From Mesonia mobilis DSM 19841 (lineage in GTDB: Bacteria; Bacteroidota; Bacteroidia; Flavobacteriales; Flavobacteriaceae): a DNA stretch of 64,000 bases. Shown piece by piece: positions 16,747 to 26,707 of the stretch; within the stretch, counting starts at the first letter, position 1; every line of letters starts with the position of its first letter. The notes under the pieces are model-generated. The model was not told the DNA's origin and ran no database searches. It worked only from the letters and a program-made list of their open reading frames with translations. The stretch covers positions 1-64,000 of the forward strand of contig NZ_AUHX01000005.1 of assembly GCF_000423405.1 (NCBI RefSeq), read 5' to 3'. The position numbers and the translations under genes were made by a program.

Positions 16747-17031
16747 TTGAAGATGAGAGGTAAACTTTAATGAACCAACCAAATTTTTACCCCTCAAAAT
16801 CAAGCATCTTCACTAAACTTCTTTTCTGCGAAATTTTAATTTGCCCGACCTAGGAAGAGAGACGCTATATTTAGGGATTTAATCTCTCTCCCAGTTCAGG
16901 CTGCTATTAACCAAATCAACTTCTCTTTTTCAAAAGTTCATTGTGCCTGACTTGGGAGGGAACTAACACTAATCATCAACATTGTTTTCCTTCCCACGAC
17001 AGGACTTTACAACTATTCAGGTAACCCTGTC
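16747..17031 (-). promoter_or_regulatory. Leader with chained, mutually exclusive hairpins
   Basis: This 400-bp gap has no gene but several paired segments. On the minus strand, in order: A gacagg (17031-17026), B cctg..tgggaagga (17003-16988), C tccctccca..caggc (16961-16945), D gcctgaactgggagagaga (16901-16883), E tctctc..ggtcgggc (16862-16843). A pairs with B, B with C, C with D (agtcaggc/gcctgaact) and D with E, so alternative folds exclude each other, as in attenuators. A further TGAAGATG/CATCTTCA pair spans 16747-16812. It precedes the Cys-rich peptide operon. Transcription has not been shown. Confidence 0.4.
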
Positions 17032-17097
17032 ATCTCCTAAGCTACTGTTAACTAATAAACCAGTATATTTAAAAGAGTATTAAAGGCAGGGGATTAT

Positions 17098-17658
17098 TTA
17101 TTGAATAGTTTTTTGCACTTTTCCACATTTAAGCATTCTGCTACCGTAATATGGGTTTTTTACTTCTTTGCTGGTACTCAACCACGCACTACCTTTATCG
17201 TACATTGGGCAAAATTGTTGGTAAAGCGTGTTTTTTGTTCCCGTAATAGCTACCAAATCTGTTATGTCCTTACTTAAGGTCTTAAAATGTTCGCGCTGGT
17301 GGTCTATGGCACTTTCAGAAATATGCTCGGCGTGCTCTACGGCATCTTCTATAATATCTTCTAATTCTTCTTGATTTTCTTTTGAATAACTGTCCGTATC
17401 AAAAGCTTTAAGAGAAACTACCAATTTAGACCCAGCTTGGGCTGCTTTTTTGGTGTCATCTGCAACCAAAGCATTTTTTAAATTAAAGTAATCACTTAAA
17501 ATTGTTTCTGTTTTTGCATCATTTTTCATAGTTGTCATTTTACTATGATCCATTTTCATATCTTCGTGATCGTGGTTCATTTTTTTCTTTTCCTGTGCGT
17601 TGGTAAAAGAAACTGCTAACAATAGCACTGCTGCTATACTCATTTTTAAATTTTTCAT
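17098..17658 (-). CDS. DUF3347 periplasmic protein
   Basis: 186 residues with a signal peptide ([22 protein letters not shown]), a His/Met-rich linker ([15 protein letters not shown]) and a DUF3347 domain ending [12 protein letters not shown]...MLKCGK. The domain is very like that of the protein at 18133 (shared [12 protein letters not shown] and [13 protein letters not shown]) and the CusB C-terminus. Conserved Cys, Met and His suggest Cu(I)/Ag(I) binding in the periplasm. It is last in the operon with the haem-binding and second DUF3347 genes. Confidence 0.85.
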   Translation of the reverse strand: MKNLKMSIAAVLLLAVSFTNAQEKKKMNHDHEDMKMDHSKMTTMKNDAKTETILSDYFNLKNALVADDTKKAAQAGSKLVVSLKAFDTDSYSKENQEELEDIIEDAVEHAEHISESAIDHQREHFKTLSKDITDLVAITGTKNTLYQQFCPMYDKGSAWLSTSKEVKNPYYGSRMLKCGKVQKTIQ

Positions 17659-17680
17659 TTTTATTATATTTAATTATAGT

Positions 17681-18133
17681 TTATAAATTGTCTTTTAATT
17701 GTGTCATAAAATTAATTACCTCTTTCGCTTCCTCTTCTGAAAAGGCTGCCTCTTTATGTATCAAAGTGTAAGAATCCAAAGGCATTTCGCCAGCTTCAAT
17801 CTGTTTGACAATAGACCTTAATTTACTGGCTTTTCGTCGGTTAGACAAGGAATCCCATTTACTGAAGTTAAGCTCGGCCTTTCCTTCTTTAATATGGTCT
17901 TCCAAAAACCAAGCAACGGGTTGAATTTTATTGTACCAAGGGTATTGCGTATTATTACTGTGGCAATCATAGCAGGAAACCTGTAACTTATTTTGAATGT
18001 TCTCCGGAACATTGTTAACCAACATAAAATCAGTTTCGGGTACCGTATCACTTTGATTTCGTGTTGTGGGAATAAATTGAATTCCCACAAACGCCACCAA
18101 AAGTATTATTGCTATGATTTTTACAATCCTCAT
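17681..18133 (-). CDS. Haem-binding domain protein (cytochrome c-like)
   Basis: 150 residues with an N-terminal signal anchor (IIAIILLVAFVGIQFIP) and one c-type haem motif SCYDCHSNNTQYPWY, as in the Haem_bd family. After it, WFLEDHIKEGKAELNFSKW is typical of the family. It is periplasmic and may move electrons, for instance to or from copper-oxidising proteins nearby (inference). Its start codon overlaps the stop of the upstream DUF3347 gene (TAATG), showing translational coupling. Confidence 0.85.
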   Translation of the reverse strand: MRIVKIIAIILLVAFVGIQFIPTTRNQSDTVPETDFMLVNNVPENIQNKLQVSCYDCHSNNTQYPWYNKIQPVAWFLEDHIKEGKAELNFSKWDSLSNRRKASKLRSIVKQIEAGEMPLDSYTLIHKEAAFSEEEAKEVINFMTQLKDNL

Positions 18134-18738
18134 TAGTTAATCTCTTTTTGTACCTTCCCGCAATTCAACATTTGACTTCCGTAATAGGGATTCTTAATGT
18201 CTTTGCTCAAACTCAGCCAAGCACTACCGCCATCGTACATTGGGCAAAACTGTTGGTAAAGGGTGTTTTCAGTTCCTGTAATTGCAACCATATCAGATAC
18301 ATCCTTGCTCAATATTTTAAAATGCTCTCGCTGATGACCTATATCACTTTCCGAGATATGTTCTGCGTGCTCTACGGCATCTTCTATAATATCTTTTAAT
18401 TCGGCTTTTTGAGTGTCGGAAAAATTTGATGAAACATCAAAATTCCCTAAAGTTGTTGCCAGAGTTGCACCAAGTGTTTTTGCTTTAGCATTATCATCTG
18501 CAACCAACGCATTTTTAAGATTAAAGTAGTCCTTTAATACCGCTTGTGTATTACTATCTCCACCCATTGCCATTTCCCTCTTTTCGCCGTCGTGATGACC
18601 ATCACTGTTATCGTGGTTCATTTCTGAATGGTCTCCATCCGTGCTATTTTGTTCTTTGCTGTTGTCTTTACAAGACATTACTGTTATGGTTATAAATGCT
18701 ATTGCAACTATACCTAATGTTGATTTTAATTTGCTCAT
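18133..18738 (-). CDS. DUF3347 lipoprotein
   Basis: 201 residues with a lipoprotein signal ([15 protein letters not shown], Cys about 23), a His/Asp-rich stretch ([19 protein letters not shown]) and a DUF3347 domain ending [12 protein letters not shown]...MLNCGK. It is a close paralogue of the protein at 17098 and probably arose by tandem duplication. Lipid anchoring puts it on the periplasmic or outer membrane, the soluble paralogue in the periplasm. Metal binding is inferred from the conserved Cys/His/Met. Confidence 0.85.
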   Translation of the reverse strand: MSKLKSTLGIVAIAFITITVMSCKDNSKEQNSTDGDHSEMNHDNSDGHHDGEKREMAMGGDSNTQAVLKDYFNLKNALVADDNAKAKTLGATLATTLGNFDVSSNFSDTQKAELKDIIEDAVEHAEHISESDIGHQREHFKILSKDVSDMVAITGTENTLYQQFCPMYDGGSAWLSLSKDIKNPYYGSQMLNCGKVQKEIN

Positions 18739-18789
18739 TTTGTTTTAATTTATGTTTGTGTTTATTTGTATTACTTTTTGAAATGTATT

Positions 18790-19176
18790 TTATAGTTTTT
18801 CAATTACGTTTTCTAGCATTGCAGTTATTTCATTGGCAACCTCATTCAACTTCTCATTCTCCACTGCCTGCATCGATGCCATTGGGTTTACTGCTGCTAC
18901 TTCAATGGTGCCTGCTTCAATTTCCTGAACTATGACATTGCAAGGCAACATCGTTCCAATTTTATCTTCTGCTTGCAAAGCTTTGTGAGCATAGGGAGGA
19001 TTGCAAGCCCCTAGAATCCTATACTTTTTGAAGTTTATATCCAGTTTGTTTTTTAAGGTCTCTTTGACGTCAATTTCTGTGAGTATGCCAAAACCTTCGT
19101 CTTTCAATCCTTGGGTAACTTTATCAATAACATCTTCAAAAGTTCCATTGATCGTTTTATTAAAATAGTATTTCAT
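18790..19176 (-). CDS. DUF302 domain protein
   Basis: 128 residues matching the DUF302 fold: a DxxxxVTQGLKDEGFGILTEIDV segment, then YRILGACNPPYAHKAL and MLPCNVIVQEI, both typical of the family. No signal peptide is seen. DUF302 proteins are often found near metal and sulfur genes, but their function is unknown. The conserved Cys in GACNPP and LPCN may bind metal. It follows the multicopper oxidase by about 20 bp, in the same operon. Confidence 0.85.
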   Translation of the reverse strand: MKYYFNKTINGTFEDVIDKVTQGLKDEGFGILTEIDVKETLKNKLDINFKKYRILGACNPPYAHKALQAEDKIGTMLPCNVIVQEIEAGTIEVAAVNPMASMQAVENEKLNEVANEITAMLENVIEKL

Positions 19177-19197
19177 TAGCTTTTATTTTTTAGTTGT

Positions 19198-21570
19198 TTA
19201 AAATCTTGCTAATAGTCCACCACCCAATCCATATCGGTTATTGTAGTTAGCTTGTATTGAAAAATTTCTTGAAAGGATATATGAAGCTCCTACCAACCAT
19301 TGAGTCTCACTTTCATAAGAATTGTTGTTTTCCAAATCGTTTACCCAGCCAAAATCAATTCTGTATTCATATTCTCCCTCTAAAAAAACTCTTGGGAAAA
19401 TCAATAACTCTCTGTCCAGACGTATTCTTGGGCGTAATTGGTGGTCTATACTCACATCTACATTAAATCGGTAAGGTGTAAAGTATTTAACCCCAACCAG
19501 TCCAACGGTATTGAACTCATCGTACGAATTTGGAATTTCAGTTTCGGTATTTACTCCTACATAAACACGTACCCAATCATTTAGGTATCTATTGTAATTT
19601 ACTTCTGCTTCAAGGTTTTGGTCGTAATCGAACTCTGCCCTTAATCCAAATTCGTTACGGATATTGCTCGACGTTAAAAAGAGTTCATTAAAATTTGAAC
19701 CTGCACGAGCCAATCCCCACGAATAATAATGGTCTGTCTCATCGATAAGTTTCTGAACTGGATAATCTTTCATTCTATCATCCCTTGGGGTATCGTAACT
19801 AAACACTCTTGCCATACCACCCATCATATGGTACAATATGTGGCAATGAAAAAACCAATCGCCATACTCTTCGTTATAAAATTCAATAATAACTTTCTGC
19901 ATTGGTGGTACGTTCACGGTATGCTTTAATGGGGAACGTTCTCCTTTTTCATTAATGACCCTGAAGTAATGACCGTGCAAGTGCATTGGATGGTGCATCA
20001 TAGTCAGGTTATTTAATGTAATTCTGGTTACCTCGCCTCCTTTTATATTTATCTTATCGGTTTCTGATAATGGAACCCCATTCATACTCCATACATAGCG
20101 ATTCATATTACCTGTTAGGTTAAGCAACACTTCATTTACTGGTAAATCTGCCTTAAATTCAGTTTTTTCTTTTGCTTCTAAAAAATCATAGTTGAAGTAT
20201 GTCTTTCGCTCCTCATAATCAAAAGAAGTAGAATCCTTCTGCATCATTGGCATATTGTGCATATGACCTTCCATTTTATTTGATGCTCCATTATGGCTCA
20301 TTGACATCGAGTCTTTTTTCATTCCCATTGTATCACCCATCTTCATATCCATTTGGTCATTCATTTTGCCATCCTTCATCGACATCTTATCGTTCCCCAT
20401 TTTCATCTCGCCGTCCTTCATATTCATCTTCATTCCGTACTTCTGCATTAAAACTTCGGGTGTATTCTTCTTCTTGTTTCCAACCATTGCAGGTGCTCCC
20501 ATTTTCATATCCATTTTAGCCATTTGCTTCATCATCGCTACCTTATCAGGTCTATCAATTCTTTTGGCTGGGTAAAGAGTGCCATTACCTAACTGTATAG
20601 AGGTATGACCTGAACCATCTTGAGCGGTTGCGGTAATTTCAATAGTTCCTTCTGGAATAGTTACAATTACATCGTAGGTTTCAGCAATACCAAAAAGGAA
20701 GCGACTTTTTGATATAGGTTCCACATCAATACCGTCACTTGAAACAACCATTGGGTTACCTCCGCCAAAGTCCATCCAATAATAGGTAGAAGCCGATGCG
20801 TTAATGAAGCGAAGCCTTACTTTTTCGCCAGCCGTAAATTCTGGATACTCTGCCAGTTTTTTACCGTTGGACAAAAATGCGGGATAATAAATGTCTGCAA
20901 TATCAGCCCCTTCCATACGGTCTCTCCAAAATTTAAGTTGAGCACCAAAGGCACCTTCTGAAATGACCCTACTTAATGGCACTGCTGTGCCTTTTTTAAC
21001 TTGATACCACTCGTTACCTCTTTTAAGGTTTCGTAATACATTCATTGGTTTTTCATTGGTCCAATCTGATAATACCACGACTAAATCTTTATCATATTCC
21101 AAGGTTTTCTCTTTTGGATGGATGATAATAGACCCATAAACACCTTTTTGTTCTTGTAGCATTGTGTGGGAATGGTACCAATATGTTCCCGATTGGTTGA
21201 TTGGAATCCTGTATTGGAAAGTTGTTCCTGGCTCAATCGGTGGGGTAGTTAAATATGGAACCCCGTCGTAAAAATTGGGAAGTATCAATCCGTGCCAATG
21301 CACTGAAGTTTCTTCATCCATTTTATTGGTTACGTTGATTATAGCAAGGTCTCCCTCGCTAAATTCCAAGACTGGACCAGGAATTTGGCCGTTTATGGTC
21401 ATTGCCTTGGACGTTATGCCTCCAAGGGTCATCTCCTTTTGTTCTAGGGTAAGGTTATACTCTTTGACGGGTCGTCCTTCTTCTTTTCTATCTTGTCCGT
21501 TGGTTCCTACTTGTGCAACACTTTCAAATGAAACGAGAAGTACAAATAGTATTGTTATCTTTCTAATCAT
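19198..21570 (-). CDS. Multicopper oxidase (CopA type) fused to a C-terminal CopB-like barrel
   Basis: 790 residues. After a signal peptide come three cupredoxin domains with all copper motifs: SVHWHGL, YWYHSH, HHPMHLHGHYF and FHCHILYHMMGGM. Between about 340 and 440 is a Met-rich insert with repeated MKMG/MSM motifs, probably a Cu(I) shuttle site. From about 590 the sequence becomes alternating beta strands ending in ...GGGLLARF with terminal Phe, like the outer-membrane CopB barrel. It would oxidise Cu(I) to Cu(II) at the outer membrane. The CopA-CopB fusion is the notable feature. Confidence 0.9.
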   Translation of the reverse strand: MIRKITILFVLLVSFESVAQVGTNGQDRKEEGRPVKEYNLTLEQKEMTLGGITSKAMTINGQIPGPVLEFSEGDLAIINVTNKMDEETSVHWHGLILPNFYDGVPYLTTPPIEPGTTFQYRIPINQSGTYWYHSHTMLQEQKGVYGSIIIHPKEKTLEYDKDLVVVLSDWTNEKPMNVLRNLKRGNEWYQVKKGTAVPLSRVISEGAFGAQLKFWRDRMEGADIADIYYPAFLSNGKKLAEYPEFTAGEKVRLRFINASASTYYWMDFGGGNPMVVSSDGIDVEPISKSRFLFGIAETYDVIVTIPEGTIEITATAQDGSGHTSIQLGNGTLYPAKRIDRPDKVAMMKQMAKMDMKMGAPAMVGNKKKNTPEVLMQKYGMKMNMKDGEMKMGNDKMSMKDGKMNDQMDMKMGDTMGMKKDSMSMSHNGASNKMEGHMHNMPMMQKDSTSFDYEERKTYFNYDFLEAKEKTEFKADLPVNEVLLNLTGNMNRYVWSMNGVPLSETDKINIKGGEVTRITLNNLTMMHHPMHLHGHYFRVINEKGERSPLKHTVNVPPMQKVIIEFYNEEYGDWFFHCHILYHMMGGMARVFSYDTPRDDRMKDYPVQKLIDETDHYYSWGLARAGSNFNELFLTSSNIRNEFGLRAEFDYDQNLEAEVNYNRYLNDWVRVYVGVNTETEIPNSYDEFNTVGLVGVKYFTPYRFNVDVSIDHQLRPRIRLDRELLIFPRVFLEGEYEYRIDFGWVNDLENNNSYESETQWLVGASYILSRNFSIQANYNNRYGLGGGLLARF

Positions 21571-21618
21571 AATTCTTTATTTTAGTGTTCAAAAGCCAAT
21601 TTGGCCTAGTTCAATTTT

Positions 21619-22836
21619 TTATCTTGTTAAATAATTTATTAAAGCATATTCTGTAAAATACTCTTTAATGGAATCGATTAAATTGATTTGAAACTTTAAC
21701 TGCAATTCCTGTACATCTAACACATCATTAAAATCTATAGTTCCAGTTTCGTAGTTTTTCATAAGAATTTCCTCGGCATCAATGGCCTGTTTCAAATTAT
21801 CGGTTTGTACATTAAACTTAATTCTCATTGTATTTCTATTATAAATAGCTTGTGCAAGACGTGTTTCAAGGTTATTGAGCCTCTCTTCTTTCTGTGATTT
21901 TATTTCTAGTTGTTTCAACTCATTTTGTCTTGTCACAGACTTATATTTATTATTGAAAATGGGAATTGAAATAGAAACCATAGGCATCACAATGTCTTTA
22001 CCATTATCGGAAAAATTCATATCTGGACGTTCTGAAACCGGAACATAATCCAATCCAAAACCAATGTTTGGTGCACTCTCCTTTTGGTTTAATGCTTCTG
22101 ACTGCTCAACAGATTCGTACAGCTTATCATATTTTAAAAGCTCTGGATTGAGTTTGAGGTTCTCATTAGAGACCAATGGTTCTTCATCAGGAATAGTCAA
22201 CTCTTGTGGCACTTGGACTTCCAGTGTTTCGTCGCGATTCAATAAATTATTAAATACCGTTTGTTCTGCTAAGTAATCTTGTTCCAAGACTTCCTTTTGC
22301 TGCACCAGTTCGTTTTGCCGAATCTGTAACCGCAGCACATCAACAGCCGAGGCATTTCCAACTTCTACAGAGGTCAATGCCAAACGCTCATAGGTTTCCA
22401 ACAACTGAATGTTTTCATCCAAAATAAGTTGTTTTGCCTTGATTGAATATAGTTTGTAATAGGATTGCGATACTGATAGTGCTAACCTTCGTTTCGCAAT
22501 GACAATATCCACATATTGAGCATCTGCCATTGAACTCGCATAATTTTCTCTTGCGGTAATGGTGCCAAACCAAGGTAGCATTTGTGATACCGAAAAGCGT
22601 GCACGTTGTGCACCTGTTCTGGTTTCGGGTTCGCTCACAAAGTAGCCTACGCCAATCTCTGTATTTGGTAACCAATCTGCTTCATTTACCTTTTCTTCCG
22701 CTATGTTGTAGCGCAATTCAAAAGCTTGAATTTCTGGATTATTCTTTTCAGCTTCCTGAATATAGGATGCCAGTTGTTGTGCATCAGCTTTCGCGAAAGC
22801 AATAAAAACAAGTGCTATTACAATTATATATCTCAT
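21619..22836 (-). CDS. cusC: TolC-family outer-membrane channel CusC
   Basis: 405 residues with a signal peptide (IIVIALVFIAFAKADAQ) and two repeats of long helices and beta strands typical of outer-membrane efflux proteins. It is the exit duct for the CusA pump, whose gene precedes it. The start codon overlaps the end of cusA by 4 bp. It is shorter than E. coli CusC but usual for Bacteroidota metal-type TolC proteins. Confidence 0.9.
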   Translation of the reverse strand: MRYIIVIALVFIAFAKADAQQLASYIQEAEKNNPEIQAFELRYNIAEEKVNEADWLPNTEIGVGYFVSEPETRTGAQRARFSVSQMLPWFGTITARENYASSMADAQYVDIVIAKRRLALSVSQSYYKLYSIKAKQLILDENIQLLETYERLALTSVEVGNASAVDVLRLQIRQNELVQQKEVLEQDYLAEQTVFNNLLNRDETLEVQVPQELTIPDEEPLVSNENLKLNPELLKYDKLYESVEQSEALNQKESAPNIGFGLDYVPVSERPDMNFSDNGKDIVMPMVSISIPIFNNKYKSVTRQNELKQLEIKSQKEERLNNLETRLAQAIYNRNTMRIKFNVQTDNLKQAIDAEEILMKNYETGTIDFNDVLDVQELQLKFQINLIDSIKEYFTEYALINYLTR

Positions 22837-25800
22837 CTAATAGTTCTTTTCAATTGAAATTCTTTTGTCCAGCTAAACAAAACCGGTACTACAAATAAGG
22901 TCACAAGTGCTATGAGCATCCCTCCAAAAGATGGGATAGCCATAGGAATCATTATATCACTCCCTCGACCTGTTGATGTTAATACGGGCAGTAAAGCGAG
23001 TATGGTAGTGGCGGTCGTCATCAAACAGGGACGAATTCGTTTCTCCCCTGCTTCGACTACAGATGCTCTGATCCCAGATTTATCTGTTGGTTTGTTTTTA
23101 TCAAATGTTTGAGTGAGATAGGTCGCCATAACCACACCATCATCAGTTGCAATACCGAATAGGGCAATAAAACCAACCCAAACGGCAACACTTAAATTAA
23201 TGGTGTGCATTTGAAAAAGGTCTCGTAAATTTTCTCCGAAAAAGCTGAAGTTTAAGAACCAATCTTGGCCGTAGAACCATATCATTAAAAAACCTCCCGC
23301 AAAGGCGACAGCAATTCCAGTAAAGACCATTAATGACGTTCCAACAGAACGGAACTGGAAATATAGGATTAGAAAAATAATAGCCAAAGCCAGAGGTACT
23401 ACCACGCTCAATGTTTTTTCTGCTCGTAACTGATTTTCATACGTTCCCGTAAATTGATAATTGATACCCTTTGGAACGGTCAATTCGCCATTGTCAATTT
23501 TTTCTTGAATAAGGGCTTGGGCATTTTCCACCACATCTACTTCGGCGAAACCATCTAATTTATCAAAAAGGACATAGCCTACTAAAAAAGTGTCTTCACT
23601 CTTTATAACCTGTGGCCCTTTCTCATATCTAATAGTGACCAACTCACTTAACGGAACCGGACTTCCTTTTTCTACAGGCACATAAATATCTTTTAAATCG
23701 TTTGGATTTGCGCGTAATTCCCTTGGGTAGCGTACACGAATACCATAGCGCTCCCTACCTTCTACTGTTTGTGAAAGCACCATACCACCAACAGAAACCT
23801 GTATAACTTGCTGTACTTGCTCTATGGTTATGCCATAGCGCGCAAGTCGTTCTCTGTCAATATCTATAAGTAGGTATGGCTTCCCCACAATACGGTCGGC
23901 AAAAACTGCTTCATCCTTTACACCCTCTGCTTGTTTTAAGATATCTTCCAATTGTACCCCAAACGCCTCAATTTCTTTTAAATCCTGTCCTTTCACCTTA
24001 ATGCCCATAGGTGCTCGCATACCAGTCTGTAGCATCACCAAGCGTGTTTCTATGGGTTGTAGCTTTGGTGCTGAAGTAACACCTGGAAGCTTTGTAACCC
24101 TTACGATTTCTTTCCAAATATCGTCTGGCGATTCAATTTCAGGTCGCCAATTTCTAAAGTACTCTCCATCGTCATCTGGAATGAGCTGTGAACTTGTCAC
24201 AGAGAATGGGTCTGTAATTTTTGAGGCTTTATAGTCATCATCTTCTACTTCAATTTCGCTATTAGGGTTGGTTACTAAACTGCCATCCTTTAAAACAAAT
24301 AAGCCGTCTTCGTTTACCTTAAAGCGTTGTCTTTTGCGATTTTCATTTAAAATATATTCAGATTTATATTGAATAACATTCTCATACATCGATAACGGTG
24401 CAGGGTCTAATGCTGATTCTGTACGCCCAGATTTACCGACTATGGTTTCAATTTCTGGAATGCTCGCAACGGCCATATCGAGTTGCTGTAGGACGCGTTT
24501 ATTTTCCTCCACACCTGCGTGTGGCATTGAAGTGGGCATTAACAGGAATGAACCCTCATTGAGTGAAGGCATAAACTCTTTACCAGTATTACGCATAATC
24601 ATCACTCCAAAAATTATAATGGCAGTTGGTATCGAAAGAAATAACAGCTTATTGCGCAATGCCCAATTTAAAATTCGAACATAATAATTTCTAAAAAGTG
24701 TAAATACACCCAAAAGACCAAAACAGATAAGACCAACGAAGATTAAGTTTATAAGGATACTTCTATCTACTCCCAGTGGTCTCCAATATTCCGCCAATAG
24801 GAATATGATAGCAAAAGCCGAAACAAATATATTGATGATGTTGGCGCGTTTTGACGTAATCTTTTCCTTTAGTGAAAGGAAGCCAACAACGCCAAATGCA
24901 ACTAATATTAATCCAAGCGGATAGCCTAAAATTAAAGATAAAACGCCAAAAACAATCAATGCTCCATTTAGCATATAACTAAAAGAAGTTTTTAAATTTC
25001 TCTTTTTAAATAAATAGGCCGCAAATGGTGGAATTAAAAATAGGGCAACAATAAGAGATGCGGTGAGTGCTGCCGTTTTTGTAAATGCCAATGGCCTAAA
25101 CAATTTCCCTTCTGCACCAATCATAGTAAATACAGGAATGAAACTAATAATAGTGGTCATTACTGCCGTTAAGATGGCGCCAGAAACTTCGGCAGTCGCA
25201 TTATAAACTACCGTATTCATAGGTAGCTTTTCTTCATTTTCATCAATATGCCGCAAGACATTTTCCGAAAGGATAACGCCCACATCGACCATAGTTCCAA
25301 TAGCAATTGCAATACCAGATAAGGCGACAATATTTGCATCTACATTGAACAGTTTCATAGAAATAAAGACAATCAAAACCGCAACAGGCAATAATCCGGA
25401 AATCAATACGGAAGCCCTTAAATTGAAGACCATTATGATAATCACAAAAATGGTAATCAATATCTCTAAAGTTAGCGCTTCATCAAGTGTGCCCAAGGTT
25501 TCTTGGATTAGTTCTGTTCTGTCATAAAAGGGTACGATGGTTAATTGCGAAGTCCTCCCATCGCTTAATGTTTTTGATGGAAGCCCAGAACTTAACTCGT
25601 TTATTTTTTCTTTAACATTGTTGATGACTTCCATAGGATTGGCCCCATAACGAGCCACTACAACACCACCAACAACCTCGGCTCCTTCCTTGTCCAATAA
25701 GCCTCTTCTTGTAGCAGGACCGTGTGTTACTTTCGCAATATCCTTTATACGGATGGATGTAAAATCTTTTGAAGTAACTACCGCGTTTTCTAAATCAGAT

Positions 25801-26573
25801 AGTTTCTTAATATAACCCAATCCTCTTATAAGGTATTCAGCTTGGTTGATTTCAAGCGTTTGTGCACCAACATCTTTGTTGCTTTGTTTTACTGCTTTTA
25901 CAACCTCACTCAAGCCTATGTTGTATTGCCGCATTAATTCGGGATTAACATCCACTTGATATTCCAAAACATATCCGCCGATGGAAGCCACTTCGGAAAC
26001 ACCACTCGCCGAAGACAGTGCGTATTTTACGTAGAAATCCTGAATGCTTCGTAATTCCTGTAAATCCCATCCACCTGTAACATTACCATCTTTATCACGT
26101 CCCTCAAGGGTGTACCAATATATTTGCCCTAATCCTGTGGCATCGGGACCTAGAGCTGGATTAACGCCTTCTGGTAGAAGTCCGGCTGGTAATGAGTTTA
26201 ATTTTTCAAGTATTCGGCTTCTGCTCCAATAAAATTCAATATCTTCTTCGAAAATGATATAAATGCTCGAAAACCCGAACATAGATGAACTACGTATTGT
26301 TTTAACCCCTGGAATACCAAGAAGCGATGTGGTTAGAGGATAAGTAATTTGATCCTCAATATCTTGAGGGGAACGACCATCCCATTTAGTAAATACAATT
26401 TGTTGGTTTTCGCCAATATCTGGTATGGCATCTACGGCAACAGGGTCTCGAGGAAGTGAGCCTGTATTCCATTCAAACGGGGCGTTTACGACTCCCCAAG
26501 CAATAAAAAGTGCAAGTAGTAGAACGGCTACTAGCTTGTTCTCGATTAAAAATTTGATGCTTTTATTCAGCAT
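22833..26573 (-). CDS. cusA: Heavy-metal RND efflux pump CusA/CzcA
   Basis: The frame is open to 26636, but the ATG at 26573 (MLNKSIKFLIENKL) matches the usual RND start and gives about 1246 residues. Twelve membrane helices, two large periplasmic loops, the GTMVDVGVILSEN proton-relay helix of metal RND pumps and a C-terminal GIATDDGVVMATY repeat are seen. An extra hydrophobic insertion after helix 6 makes it longer than CusA of E. coli (about 1050). It exports Cu(I)/Ag(I), or divalent metals, through CusBC. Specificity cannot be fixed by eye; copper is favoured by the neighbours. Confidence 0.92.
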   Translation of the reverse strand: MLNKSIKFLIENKLVAVLLLALFIAWGVVNAPFEWNTGSLPRDPVAVDAIPDIGENQQIVFTKWDGRSPQDIEDQITYPLTTSLLGIPGVKTIRSSSMFGFSSIYIIFEEDIEFYWSRSRILEKLNSLPAGLLPEGVNPALGPDATGLGQIYWYTLEGRDKDGNVTGGWDLQELRSIQDFYVKYALSSASGVSEVASIGGYVLEYQVDVNPELMRQYNIGLSEVVKAVKQSNKDVGAQTLEINQAEYLIRGLGYIKKLSDLENAVVTSKDFTSIRIKDIAKVTHGPATRRGLLDKEGAEVVGGVVVARYGANPMEVINNVKEKINELSSGLPSKTLSDGRTSQLTIVPFYDRTELIQETLGTLDEALTLEILITIFVIIIMVFNLRASVLISGLLPVAVLIVFISMKLFNVDANIVALSGIAIAIGTMVDVGVILSENVLRHIDENEEKLPMNTVVYNATAEVSGAILTAVMTTIISFIPVFTMIGAEGKLFRPLAFTKTAALTASLIVALFLIPPFAAYLFKKRNLKTSFSYMLNGALIVFGVLSLILGYPLGLILVAFGVVGFLSLKEKITSKRANIINIFVSAFAIIFLLAEYWRPLGVDRSILINLIFVGLICFGLLGVFTLFRNYYVRILNWALRNKLLFLSIPTAIIIFGVMIMRNTGKEFMPSLNEGSFLLMPTSMPHAGVEENKRVLQQLDMAVASIPEIETIVGKSGRTESALDPAPLSMYENVIQYKSEYILNENRKRQRFKVNEDGLFVLKDGSLVTNPNSEIEVEDDDYKASKITDPFSVTSSQLIPDDDGEYFRNWRPEIESPDDIWKEIVRVTKLPGVTSAPKLQPIETRLVMLQTGMRAPMGIKVKGQDLKEIEAFGVQLEDILKQAEGVKDEAVFADRIVGKPYLLIDIDRERLARYGITIEQVQQVIQVSVGGMVLSQTVEGRERYGIRVRYPRELRANPNDLKDIYVPVEKGSPVPLSELVTIRYEKGPQVIKSEDTFLVGYVLFDKLDGFAEVDVVENAQALIQEKIDNGELTVPKGINYQFTGTYENQLRAEKTLSVVVPLALAIIFLILYFQFRSVGTSLMVFTGIAVAFAGGFLMIWFYGQDWFLNFSFFGENLRDLFQMHTINLSVAVWVGFIALFGIATDDGVVMATYLTQTFDKNKPTDKSGIRASVVEAGEKRIRPCLMTTATTILALLPVLTSTGRGSDIMIPMAIPSFGGMLIALVTLFVVPVLFSWTKEFQLKRTIR

Positions 26574-26645
26574 TACAATGATTATTAAATAGTTATACAT
26601 CGAATAATATCTTGATAAAATCAAAACATTAAACACAAGAAATTG

Positions 26646-26696
26646 AGCCCAAAATAGTATTGACCATAGGGCTAATTATTCCGATATTTATCGGAA
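26646..26696. promoter_or_regulatory. Palindromes upstream of cusA
   Basis: TTCCGATA-tt-TATCGGAA (26679-26696) is a perfect 8-bp inverted repeat between the HYC_CC_PP gene stop and cusA. Near it AGCCC (26646-26650) pairs with GGGCT (26669-26673). These could be a cusA operator, a terminator of the upstream gene, or both. No T-run follows directly, so an operator is slightly favoured. Confidence 0.35.
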
Positions 26697-26707
26697 ACTG
26701 TTTAAAA

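Noticed and set aside
20260-20540. Repeat array resembling CRISPR-like spacing
   Set aside because: The repeats are degenerate ATG/AAA-type codons for Met and Lys in the oxidase insert, with no constant repeat and spacer lengths.
20247-20575. Plus-strand Ser/Pro/Phe-rich frames in the multicopper oxidase
   Set aside because: They are the complement of the Met-rich repeat insert, which produces long open but meaningless frames.
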